A DNA stretch of 8,339 nucleotides from Desulfobacula sp. (GCA_029940245.1 JAOZRF010000104.1:1-8339); one strand, 5' to 3'. Positions 1 through 7,718 are shown, counted from the first letter of the stretch. Translations and numbers: made by a program. The notes: a model not told the origin generated them from the letters alone.

Positions 1-1178
1 CGGCTTATGGTGTGCCTGAAGTGGTAACGAGCGATCATCAGCGCCGGACTGCCTGTTTTAATGATTATATACGTATTGCAAAGCTGGTGCAGGCCACGGA
101 TCTTTTGCACCTCAGCGGAGGCATCCTTATACAGCCAGGGGAGCTTGAACCTGACCTGGCAAGCCTGATCATGATATACGCAGCGCTCACCCTTGGGGAC
201 AAACCCCTTCTTGGAATACAGGGGACGCAAATCCAGGCTCGGCGTATTATGGAGCTTGGCTGCATTGCATTTGGCGGAGAGGATGAATTTAAAAGCTGCC
301 CCAGGTTTCTTTTTCTGGTGAATACGTTAAGTCCCCTTCAAATAGATGCCAATGCCCTGGCAACCCTGCGCATCTGCGGTGAATACAACCAGGCTGCCAT
401 CATCACCCCGGGTCTGATGTTCGGCTCTACCTCCCCCATCACCCCTGCCGGCAGCATGGTTCAGGCCAATGCGGAATTTCTGGCCGGGGCATGTATTACC
501 CAGACCCTTTCCCCGGGAATGCCCGTGGTTTATGGATGCCTGGGATCTCCTGCCGATCTGAGAACCGGTGGTCTTTCCCTGGGATCACCATCAAGGTTTG
601 CTTTTAAAGCAATGGCAACCCAGATGGCTGAAAAATATAATTTGCCCAACCGGGGAATCGGTGCTGTGACGGATGCAGGGCAGGTGTCTGCCCAGAGTGG
701 ATACGAGGCCATGATGACATTAAACCATGATTATCAATATCGTACCAGTCTTGTTGTTCATGGTGCAGGTATTCTGAACAGTTTTTCACAATTCAGTTTT
801 GAACAATTCATGGTGGATCTGGAAATCATTCGAATGTTGAACAAAAATAATGAACCCCTTGTGGTTGATGAGACTTCCCTGGCTCTGGATATCATACGTC
901 AGGCAGGGCCGGGAGGAGAGTTTCTCACCAGCCCCCATACGTTGAAACATTGCAGGACATTGTTATTTCAACCGGAACTGGCCCCAGCCAAAACCAATAC
1001 TCCCCAGGCCTACAATAATGCGTTTGCCCGTTTGATTGAAAAAGGGCTTTCCAGACTGGAGAAAAAATATTCCACCCCGGACAACCCCAAAAAGATTCAA
1101 CAAGATATGGACGATTATATGAAGGATAAAGGGATTTCACACTTTATACTTGAAACGGTGCTTTTGGCCAAACAATAA
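1..1178 (+). CDS. MttB-family (non-pyrrolysine) corrinoid-dependent methyltransferase, 5'-truncated by window edge
   Basis: Members of this family move a methyl group from a methylated or quaternary amine to the Co(I) corrinoid of a partner protein in the cytoplasm. The frame is open to the window edge: the codons before the GTG at 12 read Ala-Tyr-Gly, continuing the family's 'YGxP-V' segment, so that GTG is an internal valine and the true start lies upstream. About 391 residues are visible. Full-length relatives have roughly 470-500, so about 80-110 are missing. Counting from the GTG, family landmarks are GSTSPITPAGSMVQANAEF (138-156), GAGILNSFSQFSFEQ (251-265) and AGPGGEFLTSPHTLKH (298-313). 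There is no in-frame TAG before the TAA at 1176-1178, although the visible part should span the position where true MttB has pyrrolysine. It therefore belongs with the MtgB-like betaine demethylases. The substrate cannot be read from sequence. The racemase gene follows after 32 nt, probably in the same transcript. Confidence 0.88.
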   Translation, partial: AYGVPEVVTSDHQRRTACFNDYIRIAKLVQATDLLHLSGGILIQPGELEPDLASLIMIYAALTLGDKPLLGIQGTQIQARRIMELGCIAFGGEDEFKSCPRFLFLVNTLSPLQIDANALATLRICGEYNQAAIITPGLMFGSTSPITPAGSMVQANAEFLAGACITQTLSPGMPVVYGCLGSPADLRTGGLSLGSPSRFAFKAMATQMAEKYNLPNRGIGAVTDAGQVSAQSGYEAMMTLNHDYQYRTSLVVHGAGILNSFSQFSFEQFMVDLEIIRMLNKNNEPLVVDETSLALDIIRQAGPGGEFLTSPHTLKHCRTLLFQPELAPAKTNTPQAYNNAFARLIEKGLSRLEKKYSTPDNPKKIQQDMDDYMKDKGISHFILETVLLAKQ

Positions 1179-1196
1179 CAAACCATGACCTTTTTT

Positions 1197-1202
1197 AAAG
1201 GA
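1197..1202 (+). promoter_or_regulatory. Shine-Dalgarno site of the racemase-like gene
   Basis: AAAGGA lies 8 nt before the ATG at 1211. It supports that start and independent translation initiation of the second gene after the 32-nt gap. Confidence 0.7.
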
Positions 1203-1210
1203 ATTTAAAT

Positions 1211-1993
1211 ATGCATCAAAACAGAGATTTTGGGATCACAAGTATACAAAGCAGAAATGTGCACTGTTCAGGCATGGGCCCTGGCATTATCCTCCTGGAT
1301 GAAACCTATCCCGGCTTTCCCGGAGATGTGAGAAATCCCAGTGCCTATCCTTACCCTATCCAGTATGAAGTGGCCCAGGGACTGGATATCCAAAAACTGG
1401 TTCGCGGCAAAGATAAGGATCAATACCTTGATACCATACTGACCGCAGCCCTGAAACTCCAGAAAATGGGATGCAGGGCCATTGCCGCTGAATGCGGTTA
1501 TTTTGCCTTTTTCCAGAAAGAGGTGAGAGCCCGCATGGATATTCCCGTGTTCATGTCCAGCCTGCTGCAGGTTCCCTGGGCTCAGTCCATCATCAACCCG
1601 GATCAAGTTGTGGGCATACTCATGGCAACCCAAAAGGATCTGCTTGAAAAACATCTTTTAAGTGTGGGTGTACATCCGGAAAGCAACTATGTGGTGGGAG
1701 GTGCCATGGATGACGGTAAATGTCCGGAATTTGACAATCTCTGGACCCAAGGGCTGAGACCGGAAATCCCACAGGCTGATTACGGACGGGCTGAAGCGGA
1801 TTTTCTTAAGGCTGCCACGGCATTTTATGAAAAACATCCCAACATGGGAGCCATGGTGCTGGAGTGCACGGGTTTTCCACCCTTTGCCAGGGCATTACAA
1901 AGAATCATCCATATTCCGGTTTTCAGTTGGGGAACCCTTCTGGATTTTGCCAATATGGTAACGGTTCATCGGGACTATTACGGCTATGTGTAA
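1211..1993 (+). CDS. Aspartate/glutamate racemase-superfamily protein
   Basis: This 260-residue cytoplasmic protein belongs to the Asp/Glu/hydantoin racemase superfamily, whose two-lobed enzymes use a pair of cysteines as acid and base on either face of the substrate. Both expected cysteines are visible: C95 in AAECGYF and C219 in LECTGFPPFAR. The N-terminal part (GMGPGIILLDETYPGFPGD, then NPSAYPYPIQYEV, about residues 21-53) fits a widespread subfamily with a 'GDxxNPxxxPxPVxY' pattern that is usually annotated only as an Asp/Glu racemase family protein. The ATG has a good Shine-Dalgarno site. The gene follows the methyltransferase closely, which suggests a shared transcript and that the two act on the same or sequential compounds. 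Substrate and even reaction type are uncertain, since the superfamily also contains hydantoin racemases, maleate isomerases and arylmalonate decarboxylases. The gene ends 15 nt from the end of the convergent yejF. Confidence 0.85.
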   Translation: MHQNRDFGITSIQSRNVHCSGMGPGIILLDETYPGFPGDVRNPSAYPYPIQYEVAQGLDIQKLVRGKDKDQYLDTILTAALKLQKMGCRAIAAECGYFAFFQKEVRARMDIPVFMSSLLQVPWAQSIINPDQVVGILMATQKDLLEKHLLSVGVHPESNYVVGGAMDDGKCPEFDNLWTQGLRPEIPQADYGRAEADFLKAATAFYEKHPNMGAMVLECTGFPPFARALQRIIHIPVFSWGTLLDFANMVTVHRDYYGYV

Positions 1994-2008
1994 AGGGCAA
2001 TAATTTTT

Positions 2009-3613
2009 TTAAGAAGGCTGGTCCTGAAACGCCGTAGCAATCAGTTGCCGGGTGTAGTCGTGTTCGGGATGGGAGAAGATTTTGTCTGAATCGCCGGCCT
2101 CTACAATAACCCCGTCTTTCATAACCACAATGTCATGGCACAGGGATTTGACAACCTTTAAGTCATGGCTGATAAAAATATAGGTCAGACGAAATTCTTT
2201 TTGAAGTTTTTTGAGCAGTTCCAGAACCTGGAACTGGACAGACCGGTCAAGGGAGGAAGTGGGTTCATCCAGGACCATGAACTCCGGTTTAAGAATCAAG
2301 GCTCTTGCAATGGCGATTCTCTGGTGCTGGCCACCGGAAAATTCATTTGGATATCTTTGCCGGGTTTCGGGATCAAGCCCGACTTTTTCCATGACGGTGA
2401 TGATCTCGTTTTCTTCCTGGTCCGGGGTCAGGCCTGGGTAATGGACATTTAATCCCTCGCCGATGATCTGGGAAACGGACATTCGTGGGTTCAGACTGCC
2501 AAAAGGGTCCTGGAAAATAATCTGCATTCTTTTTCTCAATTGCCGGATCTGGTTTTTATCCATGTCATTAAGATTGTTGTCTCCTAGAATGATTTCCCCC
2601 TGGCTGTTATTGAGTTTTAAAATGGCAAACCCCGTAGTGGATTTGCCTGATCCGCTTTCGCCGACAATGCCTAACGTGTGTCCTTTTTTAATGGTAAAGG
2701 ATATGTCATCCACGGCCTTTACATGATTCACTGTTTTTCTAAGGATGCCTTTTTGAATGGGGAACCAGACCTTTAAATGTTCCACTTTAACCAGAATGGC
2801 ATCTTCTTCATTGGCCGGATCAGGCCCGCCTTTTGGCTCTGAATCGATCAAAAGGCGGGTGTAGGTGTGGGCCGGAGCGTTAAATAGGGTTTCAGGCAGA
2901 TCCGTCTCCACAATCCGTCCATCCTTCATGACGGTCACCCGGTCAGCGATCCGTCTTACAATGGTCAGATCATGGGTGATAAAGAGGATGGCCATGCCCA
3001 TTTCATCCTGAAGATCCCGGATAAGATCCAGGATCTGGGCCTGGACCGTTACATCAAGGGCAGTGGTGGGTTCGTCGGCAATCAGGATATCGGGTTCGTT
3101 TATCAATGCCATTGCAATCATGACCCGTTGCCGTTCCCCGCCGGACAACTGGTGGGGAAATGAGGACAGTTTATTTAAGGGGTTTTTCAGTCCGACGCGT
3201 TTCAGCCATAAAAGTGCTCGTTCATCAGCCGCTGAATTACTCGTATGCTGGTGCAGAAAAATGGATTCCTTGAGTTGTTTTCCAATCCTGTGAAGGGGGT
3301 TCAAAGAGGTCATGGGCTGCTGGAAGATGATCCCGACTTTATTGCCCCGGATTTTGCGGATTTCTTCATCTGAAATGGTCAGGCAGTTTTTTTGGCCAAA
3401 CTCAATGGTGCCGGAAGGGTAAATGGCTGATTGTGGAAGCAGTCTCAGGATGGACATGGCAGTGACTGTCTTGCCTGAGCCGCTTTCACCGACCAGGGCC
3501 AGGGTTTCCCCTTTTTTCAGCACAAGGTCTACTTTTTCAACGGCCTTGGTAATTCGTGTACCCATTTTAAAGGACACGCTTAAGTTCTGTATGGTCAGTA
3601 TGGTTTCATTCAT
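2009..3613 (-). CDS. yejF: Peptide ABC importer, double ATP-binding subunit YejF
   Basis: This cytoplasmic ATPase powers the YejABEF importer. It is 534 residues, matching the roughly 530 of E. coli YejF, and contains two nucleotide-binding domains in one chain. Domain 1 has Walker A GESGSGKTV (42-50), Q-loop Q98, signature LSGGERQR (156-163), Walker B ILIADEP with catalytic E181, and switch H214. Domain 2 has Walker A GESGSGKST (318-326), Q-loop Q368, signature FSGGQHQR (425-432), Walker B FMVLDE with E450, and H483. Both sites look catalytically complete. The segment VGLDPETRQRYPNEFSGG around 411-428 is strongly YejF-like. Position 430 is His where Arg is usual, probably neutral. The gene is last in the operon, 19 nt after yejE. 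Its own Shine-Dalgarno site is weak (GGTG about 10 nt before the ATG), so it may depend partly on translation of yejE. Separate DppD/DppF subunits are unlikely because of the fusion. Confidence 0.96.
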   Translation of the reverse strand: MNETILTIQNLSVSFKMGTRITKAVEKVDLVLKKGETLALVGESGSGKTVTAMSILRLLPQSAIYPSGTIEFGQKNCLTISDEEIRKIRGNKVGIIFQQPMTSLNPLHRIGKQLKESIFLHQHTSNSAADERALLWLKRVGLKNPLNKLSSFPHQLSGGERQRVMIAMALINEPDILIADEPTTALDVTVQAQILDLIRDLQDEMGMAILFITHDLTIVRRIADRVTVMKDGRIVETDLPETLFNAPAHTYTRLLIDSEPKGGPDPANEEDAILVKVEHLKVWFPIQKGILRKTVNHVKAVDDISFTIKKGHTLGIVGESGSGKSTTGFAILKLNNSQGEIILGDNNLNDMDKNQIRQLRKRMQIIFQDPFGSLNPRMSVSQIIGEGLNVHYPGLTPDQEENEIITVMEKVGLDPETRQRYPNEFSGGQHQRIAIARALILKPEFMVLDEPTSSLDRSVQFQVLELLKKLQKEFRLTYIFISHDLKVVKSLCHDIVVMKDGVIVEAGDSDKIFSHPEHDYTRQLIATAFQDQPS

Positions 3614-3632
3614 ATATTAATACACCAATATC

Positions 3633-4664
3633 CTAATATACTTTGCGCGGATCAAAGGCATCCCTGACCCCTTCACCGATAAATACCAGAAGGCTGAACA
3701 TGAGGGACAGGAGAATAAAGGCTGATAATCCAAGCCATGGGGCCTGCATATTGGCTTTGCCCTGGGCTAAAAGCTCTCCTAAGGAAGGAGACCCCACGGG
3801 CAGGCCAAACCCTAAAAAATCAAGGGAGGTGAGAGTGGTGATGGAGCCGCCCAGGATAAACGGCATAAAGGTGATGGAAGCCACCATGGCATTGGGAAGG
3901 ACATGTCTGAAAATAATTTTGGCATCGCTTAAGCCTAAAGCCTTTGCTGCTGTCACATATTCAAAATTTCTGCCCCGCAAAAACTCTGCTCTTACCACGC
4001 CCACAAGGGACATCCATCCGAACATCAGGGTGATGCCCAAAAGCCACCAGAAATTGGGCTGGACCACACTGGAAAGAATGATGAGAAGGAAGAGCGTGGG
4101 AAGGCTTGACCAGATTTCGATAAACCTTTGGCCGAAAATATCAATGGAACCGCCGTAGTAGCCCTGCACCGCCCCAGCCATAATCCCGATGGCGGAGGAA
4201 CAGAGGGTCAGGGTCAGGCCGAACAACACGGAAATCCTGAACCCGTATAAAAGCCGGGCCATAACATCCCTTCCCCGGTCATCCGTCCCGAGCCAGTTGG
4301 TTCTTGACGGCGGGGACGGGGCAGGCCCCTCAAGATAATAGTTAATGGTGTTATAGGAAAAAGGGATCAGAGGAGTGATCATCCAACCTTTTTCATTGAT
4401 CAGCTTTATGACATAGGGGTCCTTATAATCGGCCGGGGCTTCGAATTCCCCGCCGAATTGAGTTTCTGCATACTCTTTGACCAGGGGGCAGTAAAAACTT
4501 GCATCATAATAGATCAAAAGGGGTTTGTCATTGGCGATGAGTTCTGAAAAAAGCGTGATGAAAAAAAGGAAACCAAACAGGTAAAGGCTGATGTATCCGC
4601 GTTTGTTGGCACGAAACCGGTTCCATCTTTCCCGGTTTATTTTTGTTAGATTAATTTTCGGCAT
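3633..4664 (-). CDS. yejE: Peptide ABC importer permease YejE
   Basis: Inner-membrane permease forming the translocation channel with YejB. Starting at the ATG at 4664 gives 343 residues, against about 341 in E. coli YejE. A longer reading from a GTG at 4673 adds only three residues, and that GTG sits inside the Shine-Dalgarno sequence AAGGTGAT, so I prefer the ATG. Numbered from that GTG, the sequence has one N-terminal membrane segment (about 27-44), then a large periplasmic loop carrying SELIANDKPLL and a conserved FGGEFEAPADYKDP stretch. NWLGTDDRGRDVMARLLYG (126-144) is the hallmark of DppC/OppC-type permeases. About five further membrane segments follow, with the cytoplasmic EAA loop YVTAAKALGLSDAKIIFRH at 239-257 that docks on the ATPase. 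It lies 5 nt after yejB and ends in TAG at the family's normal C-terminus (RDAFDPRKVY). Confidence 0.95.
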   Translation of the reverse strand: MPKINLTKINRERWNRFRANKRGYISLYLFGFLFFITLFSELIANDKPLLIYYDASFYCPLVKEYAETQFGGEFEAPADYKDPYVIKLINEKGWMITPLIPFSYNTINYYLEGPAPSPPSRTNWLGTDDRGRDVMARLLYGFRISVLFGLTLTLCSSAIGIMAGAVQGYYGGSIDIFGQRFIEIWSSLPTLFLLIILSSVVQPNFWWLLGITLMFGWMSLVGVVRAEFLRGRNFEYVTAAKALGLSDAKIIFRHVLPNAMVASITFMPFILGGSITTLTSLDFLGFGLPVGSPSLGELLAQGKANMQAPWLGLSAFILLSLMFSLLVFIGEGVRDAFDPRKVY

Positions 4665-4668
4665 GGGT

Positions 4669-4676
4669 ATCACCTT
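4669..4676 (-). promoter_or_regulatory. Shine-Dalgarno site deciding the yejE start, overlapping the yejB stop
   Basis: AAGGTGAT on the minus strand contains AGGTGAT, a seven-base perfect complement to the 3' end of 16S rRNA, and lies 4 nt before the ATG at 4664. The TGA of yejB lies inside it, so ribosomes ending yejB would sit directly on the yejE initiation site, which indicates translational coupling. Confidence 0.75.
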
Positions 4677-5755
4677 TTTTCAAAATCAATTCTAGGGTCG
4701 ACAATGGTATAGGTGATATCACTGATAATTGATAATATCAGGCCCATGAGGGTGAAGATGTAAAGGGTTGCAAACATGAGGGGAAAATCTCTCTGGAGCG
4801 TGGCCTGGAATCCTAAAAGTCCCATGCCGTCCAGAGAAAAAATAACTTCGATGAGCATGGATCCGGTAAAAAAAAGGCCGATAAATGCCGATGGGAAACT
4901 GGCAATGACAAGGATCATGGCGTTCCTGAAAACATGGCCGTAAAGAATCTTGTTTTCCGTCAGGCCCTTGGCCCTGGCTGTCACCACATACTGCTTTTCG
5001 ATTTCATCTAGAAATGAATTTTTGGTTAAAAAGGTCAGGGTGGCAAATCCGCCGATCACCAATGCAAGCGTAGGCAGGGCCATGTGCCAGAAATAATCAA
5101 GGACTTTTCCCACAAGGGACAGCTGGTCAAAATTGACGGAAACAAGCCCCCGCAGGGGGAACCAGTTAAAATAGGTGCCGCCGGCAAAAAGGATGATTAA
5201 AAGAATGGCAAACAGAAACACAGGAATGGCATTGCAGACAATGATCACAGTGCTTGTCCAGACGTCAAACCGGGAAGAATGTTTTAAGGCTTTTTTAATG
5301 CCAAGGGGGATGCAGACCAGATGGATGATGAGGGTGCTCCACAACCCCAGGGAGATTGACACGGGCATTCTTTCCACGATCAGCTCGATGACGGACCTGC
5401 CCCTGAAAAGGCTGTCACCGAAATCAAAGAAGAAAAAATCCTTGAGCATTTTAAAGTATCTCACATGGATGGGCTTATCAAACCCGAATCGTTTTTCAAT
5501 CTCGGCAATCACTTCCGGGTCCAGGCCCTGGGCGCCCCGATAGGAGTTTTTCTCCTTGAGGTCAGTCTGTGCAAGTTCTGTTTTGCCGGCACCGGATACC
5601 TGCTCCATGACGCCGGAGTCCAGGCCCTGCATCTTTGCAATGAACTGGTCCACGGGGCCGCCCGGTGCAATCTGGATGATAAAAAAATTGATGGTGACAA
5701 TGGCAATCAGGGTCGGGATAATTAAGAGCAGTCTGCGAAGGATGTATGAGCCCAT
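4670..5755 (-). CDS. yejB: Peptide ABC importer permease YejB
   Basis: Inner-membrane permease partner of YejE. It has 361 residues, against about 364 in E. coli YejB. The N-terminus is the classic DppB/OppB opening, [19 protein letters not shown], with the first membrane segment at about 7-29 followed by [12 protein letters not shown] charged periplasmic loop (about 35-100) carries [15 protein letters not shown] and [16 protein letters not shown], both diagnostic of the Yej branch. [13 protein letters not shown] (110-122), membrane segments at about 135-155, 168-192, 224-245, 279-303 and 327-348, and the EAA-loop region [19 protein letters not shown] (256-274) follow. The C-terminus [17 protein letters not shown] is also typical. 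It lies 22 nt after yejA. The ATG at 5755 has only a weak purine-rich Shine-Dalgarno stretch (AAAAGAA), and the better AAAGGA overlapping the yejA stop is too far away. The TGA stop overlaps the yejE ribosome-binding site. Confidence 0.95.
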   Translation of the reverse strand: MGSYILRRLLLIIPTLIAIVTINFFIIQIAPGGPVDQFIAKMQGLDSGVMEQVSGAGKTELAQTDLKEKNSYRGAQGLDPEVIAEIEKRFGFDKPIHVRYFKMLKDFFFFDFGDSLFRGRSVIELIVERMPVSISLGLWSTLIIHLVCIPLGIKKALKHSSRFDVWTSTVIIVCNAIPVFLFAILLIILFAGGTYFNWFPLRGLVSVNFDQLSLVGKVLDYFWHMALPTLALVIGGFATLTFLTKNSFLDEIEKQYVVTARAKGLTENKILYGHVFRNAMILVIASFPSAFIGLFFTGSMLIEVIFSLDGMGLLGFQATLQRDFPLMFATLYIFTLMGLILSIISDITYTIVDPRIDFEKR

Positions 5756-5777
5756 GATATTCTTTTATTATTATCCT

Positions 5778-7601
5778 TTATTGTGTGATATTCCGGTTGG
5801 GCAAAGATGCCTGTTTTTCTTTGTCGATCCACCAGGTGTCAACAAAGCCGATGGCATATTTCGGCCGGATGGCCGGTCGTGAAAATTGATTCCAATAGGC
5901 CACCCGGAATTTGCTCAAATGCCATTCCGGGATGACAAAAAAGTTCCACTGTAGTACCCGGTCAAGGGCTCTTCCATAATTCAGCAGGGCTTGTTTGTCG
6001 GTCTGGTTTTTATCGATTTTTTCTATGAGATAATCAATGGCAGGGTCCTGAACGCCTGCAGTATTATAAGTGGAGTCCAGGTATCCTGAATGCCAGACTA
6101 TTTTCAGGTTGGTGGACGGGAAGGGATTTGCCGCATACCCGCCGGATATCATGTCAAAATCGCGTTCCCGCATCCGGTTGATAAACTGGGTGGTATCCAC
6201 CCGCCTGACGTTGAGGGTAATGCCGAGTTTTTTTAAATTGTCCTGAAGGGGGATGGCGATGCGCTCCATGGTAGGGCTGTACAGAAGCAGCTCAAATTCC
6301 ATGATTTTCCCGGTCTGTTTATGGGTCATTTTCCGGTCGACAATTTCCCAGCCGGCTTTTTTGAGGATGGAAAGAGCGATTCTCATCTGGGGCCGGATAT
6401 TGCCGCTGCCATCCGTTACAGGGGGTTGAAATTCAGCAGTATACACCCGGGGCGGGATTTTGTCCTTAACGGGTTCAAGACAGGCAATTTCCTGCCGGGA
6501 TGGCAGACCCTTTGCCTCATATTCCGTGTTCTGAAAATAGCTGCGGGTTCTTGTATACTGGTTATAAAAAAGATGCTTGTTCATCCATTCAAAATCCATG
6601 GCATAGGTCAATGCTTCCCTAACCCTTACATCTTTGAATACCTCTTTTTGGGAGTTAAAGATCAGGGCCTGCATGGCCTGGGGAATTTCATGGGGGATCT
6701 CTTCTTTGATGATATACTTTTTATCAAAATTTTCCCCTGTATACATGGTGGCCCACTGGGTTGCCACGTTTTCGGACCTGAAATCAAATTCTCCGGCTTT
6801 AAAGGCTTCCAGGGTAACTACCTCATCCTTGTAATAGTCATACCGGATAAAATCAAAATTATGGCGGCCCTTGTTCACGGGAAGATCCTTTGCCCAATAG
6901 TCTTTTAATCGTTTGATCACCACATACTGCCCCATTTTAAAGGTATCAATTGTAAAGCCGGAACTGCCCAGGGGTACTTCCATGGTGGGCTCGGAAAAAT
7001 TTCTGGTCTCCCAGTAATGCTTTGGCAGGATGGCAAGGCCTGCAAGTGAGTGCAAAAGATCCATCCGGCTTGTTTTAAGGGAGAACTTTACCCGAAGGGA
7101 ATCCAGGGCTTCCACATGATCGACATTTTTATAATAGCTTTTAAACTGGGGAACTCCCTGGGTCATGAACGTGTTAAAGGTAAACACCACGTCCTGGGCC
7201 GTAATGGGCTTTCCATCCTGGAACCTGGCTTTTTCATTGATGGTAAAAATAATCCATGTAAAGTCTTTTGAATATTCTATTTTCTGGGCAATCAAGGGAT
7301 AGAGCACATCTATCTCATCATCGGAAGCGACCATCAGGGTGTCATAGAGCAGGTCACTTCCTTCGGCGGCATCACCTCTCTGGGCATATCGATTAAAACT
7401 GTCAAAGGTGCCCGTGGCGGAAAGGGTAATGGACCCACCCCTGGGTGCATCCGGATTTACGTAATCAAAATGGGTAAACCCCGGGCCATCATACTTTGGT
7501 GTATCCCTTAAAGAAAAATGAGTGGATATGATTGAATTTTCATCTGCCAGGCAGAACCCGGCCATTGCAATGATGATGAGTATAATGATCGTTTTTTTCA
7601 C
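5778..7601 (-). CDS. yejA: Periplasmic peptide-binding protein YejA
   Basis: Extracytoplasmic solute-binding protein (SBP_bac_5 family) that captures peptides and delivers them to YejB/YejE. The 607 residues match E. coli YejA (about 604). The N-terminus is a Sec signal peptide: MKK, a hydrophobic core IIILIIIAMAGF, then CLA-DE with likely signal peptidase I cleavage after A19. The cysteine at 17 is preceded by Phe and does not make a good lipobox. Diagnostic segments include THFDYVNPDAPRGGSITLSA (about 43-62), TFDSFNRYAQRG, ARFQDGKPITAQDVVFTFN (about 125-143), FDFIRYDYYKDEVVTLEAFK, NFDKKYIIKEE, VREALTYAMDFEWMNKHLF and RSYFQNTEYEA. The start is GTG at 7601, supported by AAGGGG 6 nt upstream and by family length. 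It is first in the operon. In E. coli the same transporter imports the peptide-nucleotide antibiotic microcin C; its everyday substrate here is presumably oligopeptides, which is an inference. Confidence 0.96.
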   Translation of the reverse strand: MKKTIIILIIIAMAGFCLADENSIISTHFSLRDTPKYDGPGFTHFDYVNPDAPRGGSITLSATGTFDSFNRYAQRGDAAEGSDLLYDTLMVASDDEIDVLYPLIAQKIEYSKDFTWIIFTINEKARFQDGKPITAQDVVFTFNTFMTQGVPQFKSYYKNVDHVEALDSLRVKFSLKTSRMDLLHSLAGLAILPKHYWETRNFSEPTMEVPLGSSGFTIDTFKMGQYVVIKRLKDYWAKDLPVNKGRHNFDFIRYDYYKDEVVTLEAFKAGEFDFRSENVATQWATMYTGENFDKKYIIKEEIPHEIPQAMQALIFNSQKEVFKDVRVREALTYAMDFEWMNKHLFYNQYTRTRSYFQNTEYEAKGLPSRQEIACLEPVKDKIPPRVYTAEFQPPVTDGSGNIRPQMRIALSILKKAGWEIVDRKMTHKQTGKIMEFELLLYSPTMERIAIPLQDNLKKLGITLNVRRVDTTQFINRMRERDFDMISGGYAANPFPSTNLKIVWHSGYLDSTYNTAGVQDPAIDYLIEKIDKNQTDKQALLNYGRALDRVLQWNFFVIPEWHLSKFRVAYWNQFSRPAIRPKYAIGFVDTWWIDKEKQASLPNRNITQ

Positions 7602-7607
7602 AATTGA

Positions 7608-7613
7608 CCCCTT
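7608..7613 (-). promoter_or_regulatory. Shine-Dalgarno site of yejA (supports a GTG start)
   Basis: AAGGGG on the minus strand lies 6 nt before the GTG at 7601, and the signal peptide begins directly at that GTG. Confidence 0.7.
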
Positions 7614-7654
7614 AAGTTTGTCCCTAAGATACTGAATGAGTGTTTATAAAGTTG

Positions 7655-7666
7655 CAGTTTAGACTG
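7655..7666. repeat. Near-palindrome, possible operator
   Basis: CAGTTTAGACTG has perfect CAGT/ACTG arms and a nearly symmetric centre. It covers the -10 of the candidate yej promoter, a position where a repressor would act. No known regulator motif was recognised. Confidence 0.3.
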
Positions 7667-7684
7667 TTTTGCATTTCTGAACAA
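7656..7684 (-). promoter_or_regulatory. Candidate promoter for the yej operon
   Basis: On the minus strand, TTGTTC (7684-7679) and TAAACT (7661-7656) are separated by 17 nt, giving partial matches to a sigma-70 -35 and -10. Transcription would start roughly 50 nt before the yejA GTG. The -10 lies inside a 12-bp near-palindrome. A second possible -10, TATAAA (7648-7643), lacks a matching -35. This is a match by eye only. Confidence 0.3.
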
Positions 7685-7718
7685 GGAAGAATTTATTTAT
7701 TTTTTTACCCATGCCGGA

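Noticed and set aside
12..14. GTG as the start of the methyltransferase gene.
   Set aside because: The same frame is open to the window edge, the preceding codons continue a family-conserved segment, and the protein would lack about 80-110 N-terminal residues.
2001..2012. T-run as an intrinsic terminator between the racemase gene and yejF.
   Set aside because: No GC-rich stem precedes the T-run on the plus strand, and on the minus strand it is an A-run, so neither direction has a hairpin followed by U residues.
3606..3635. The yejE gene ends in TAG, followed by eight sense codons (from GAT) to a TGA overlapping the yejF start, as might be seen with pyrrolysine read-through.
   Set aside because: The TAG falls exactly at the normal C-terminus of YejE (RDAFDPRKVY), and the extension would be only nine residues including the amber position, with no family support. 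It is an ordinary stop codon.
6321..6908. A 195-codon open frame antisense to yejA, and similar antisense frames in yejE (3643-4158) and the racemase gene (1268-1654).
   Set aside because: Each lies wholly opposite a well-conserved gene, resembles no family I recognise, and is explained by the codon bias of the real gene.
7535..7601. YejA as a lipoprotein, because Cys17 follows a hydrophobic stretch.
   Set aside because: The residues before the cysteine are Ala-Gly-Phe. Phe at -1 does not fit a lipobox, while Cys-Leu-Ala before Asp fits signal peptidase I.
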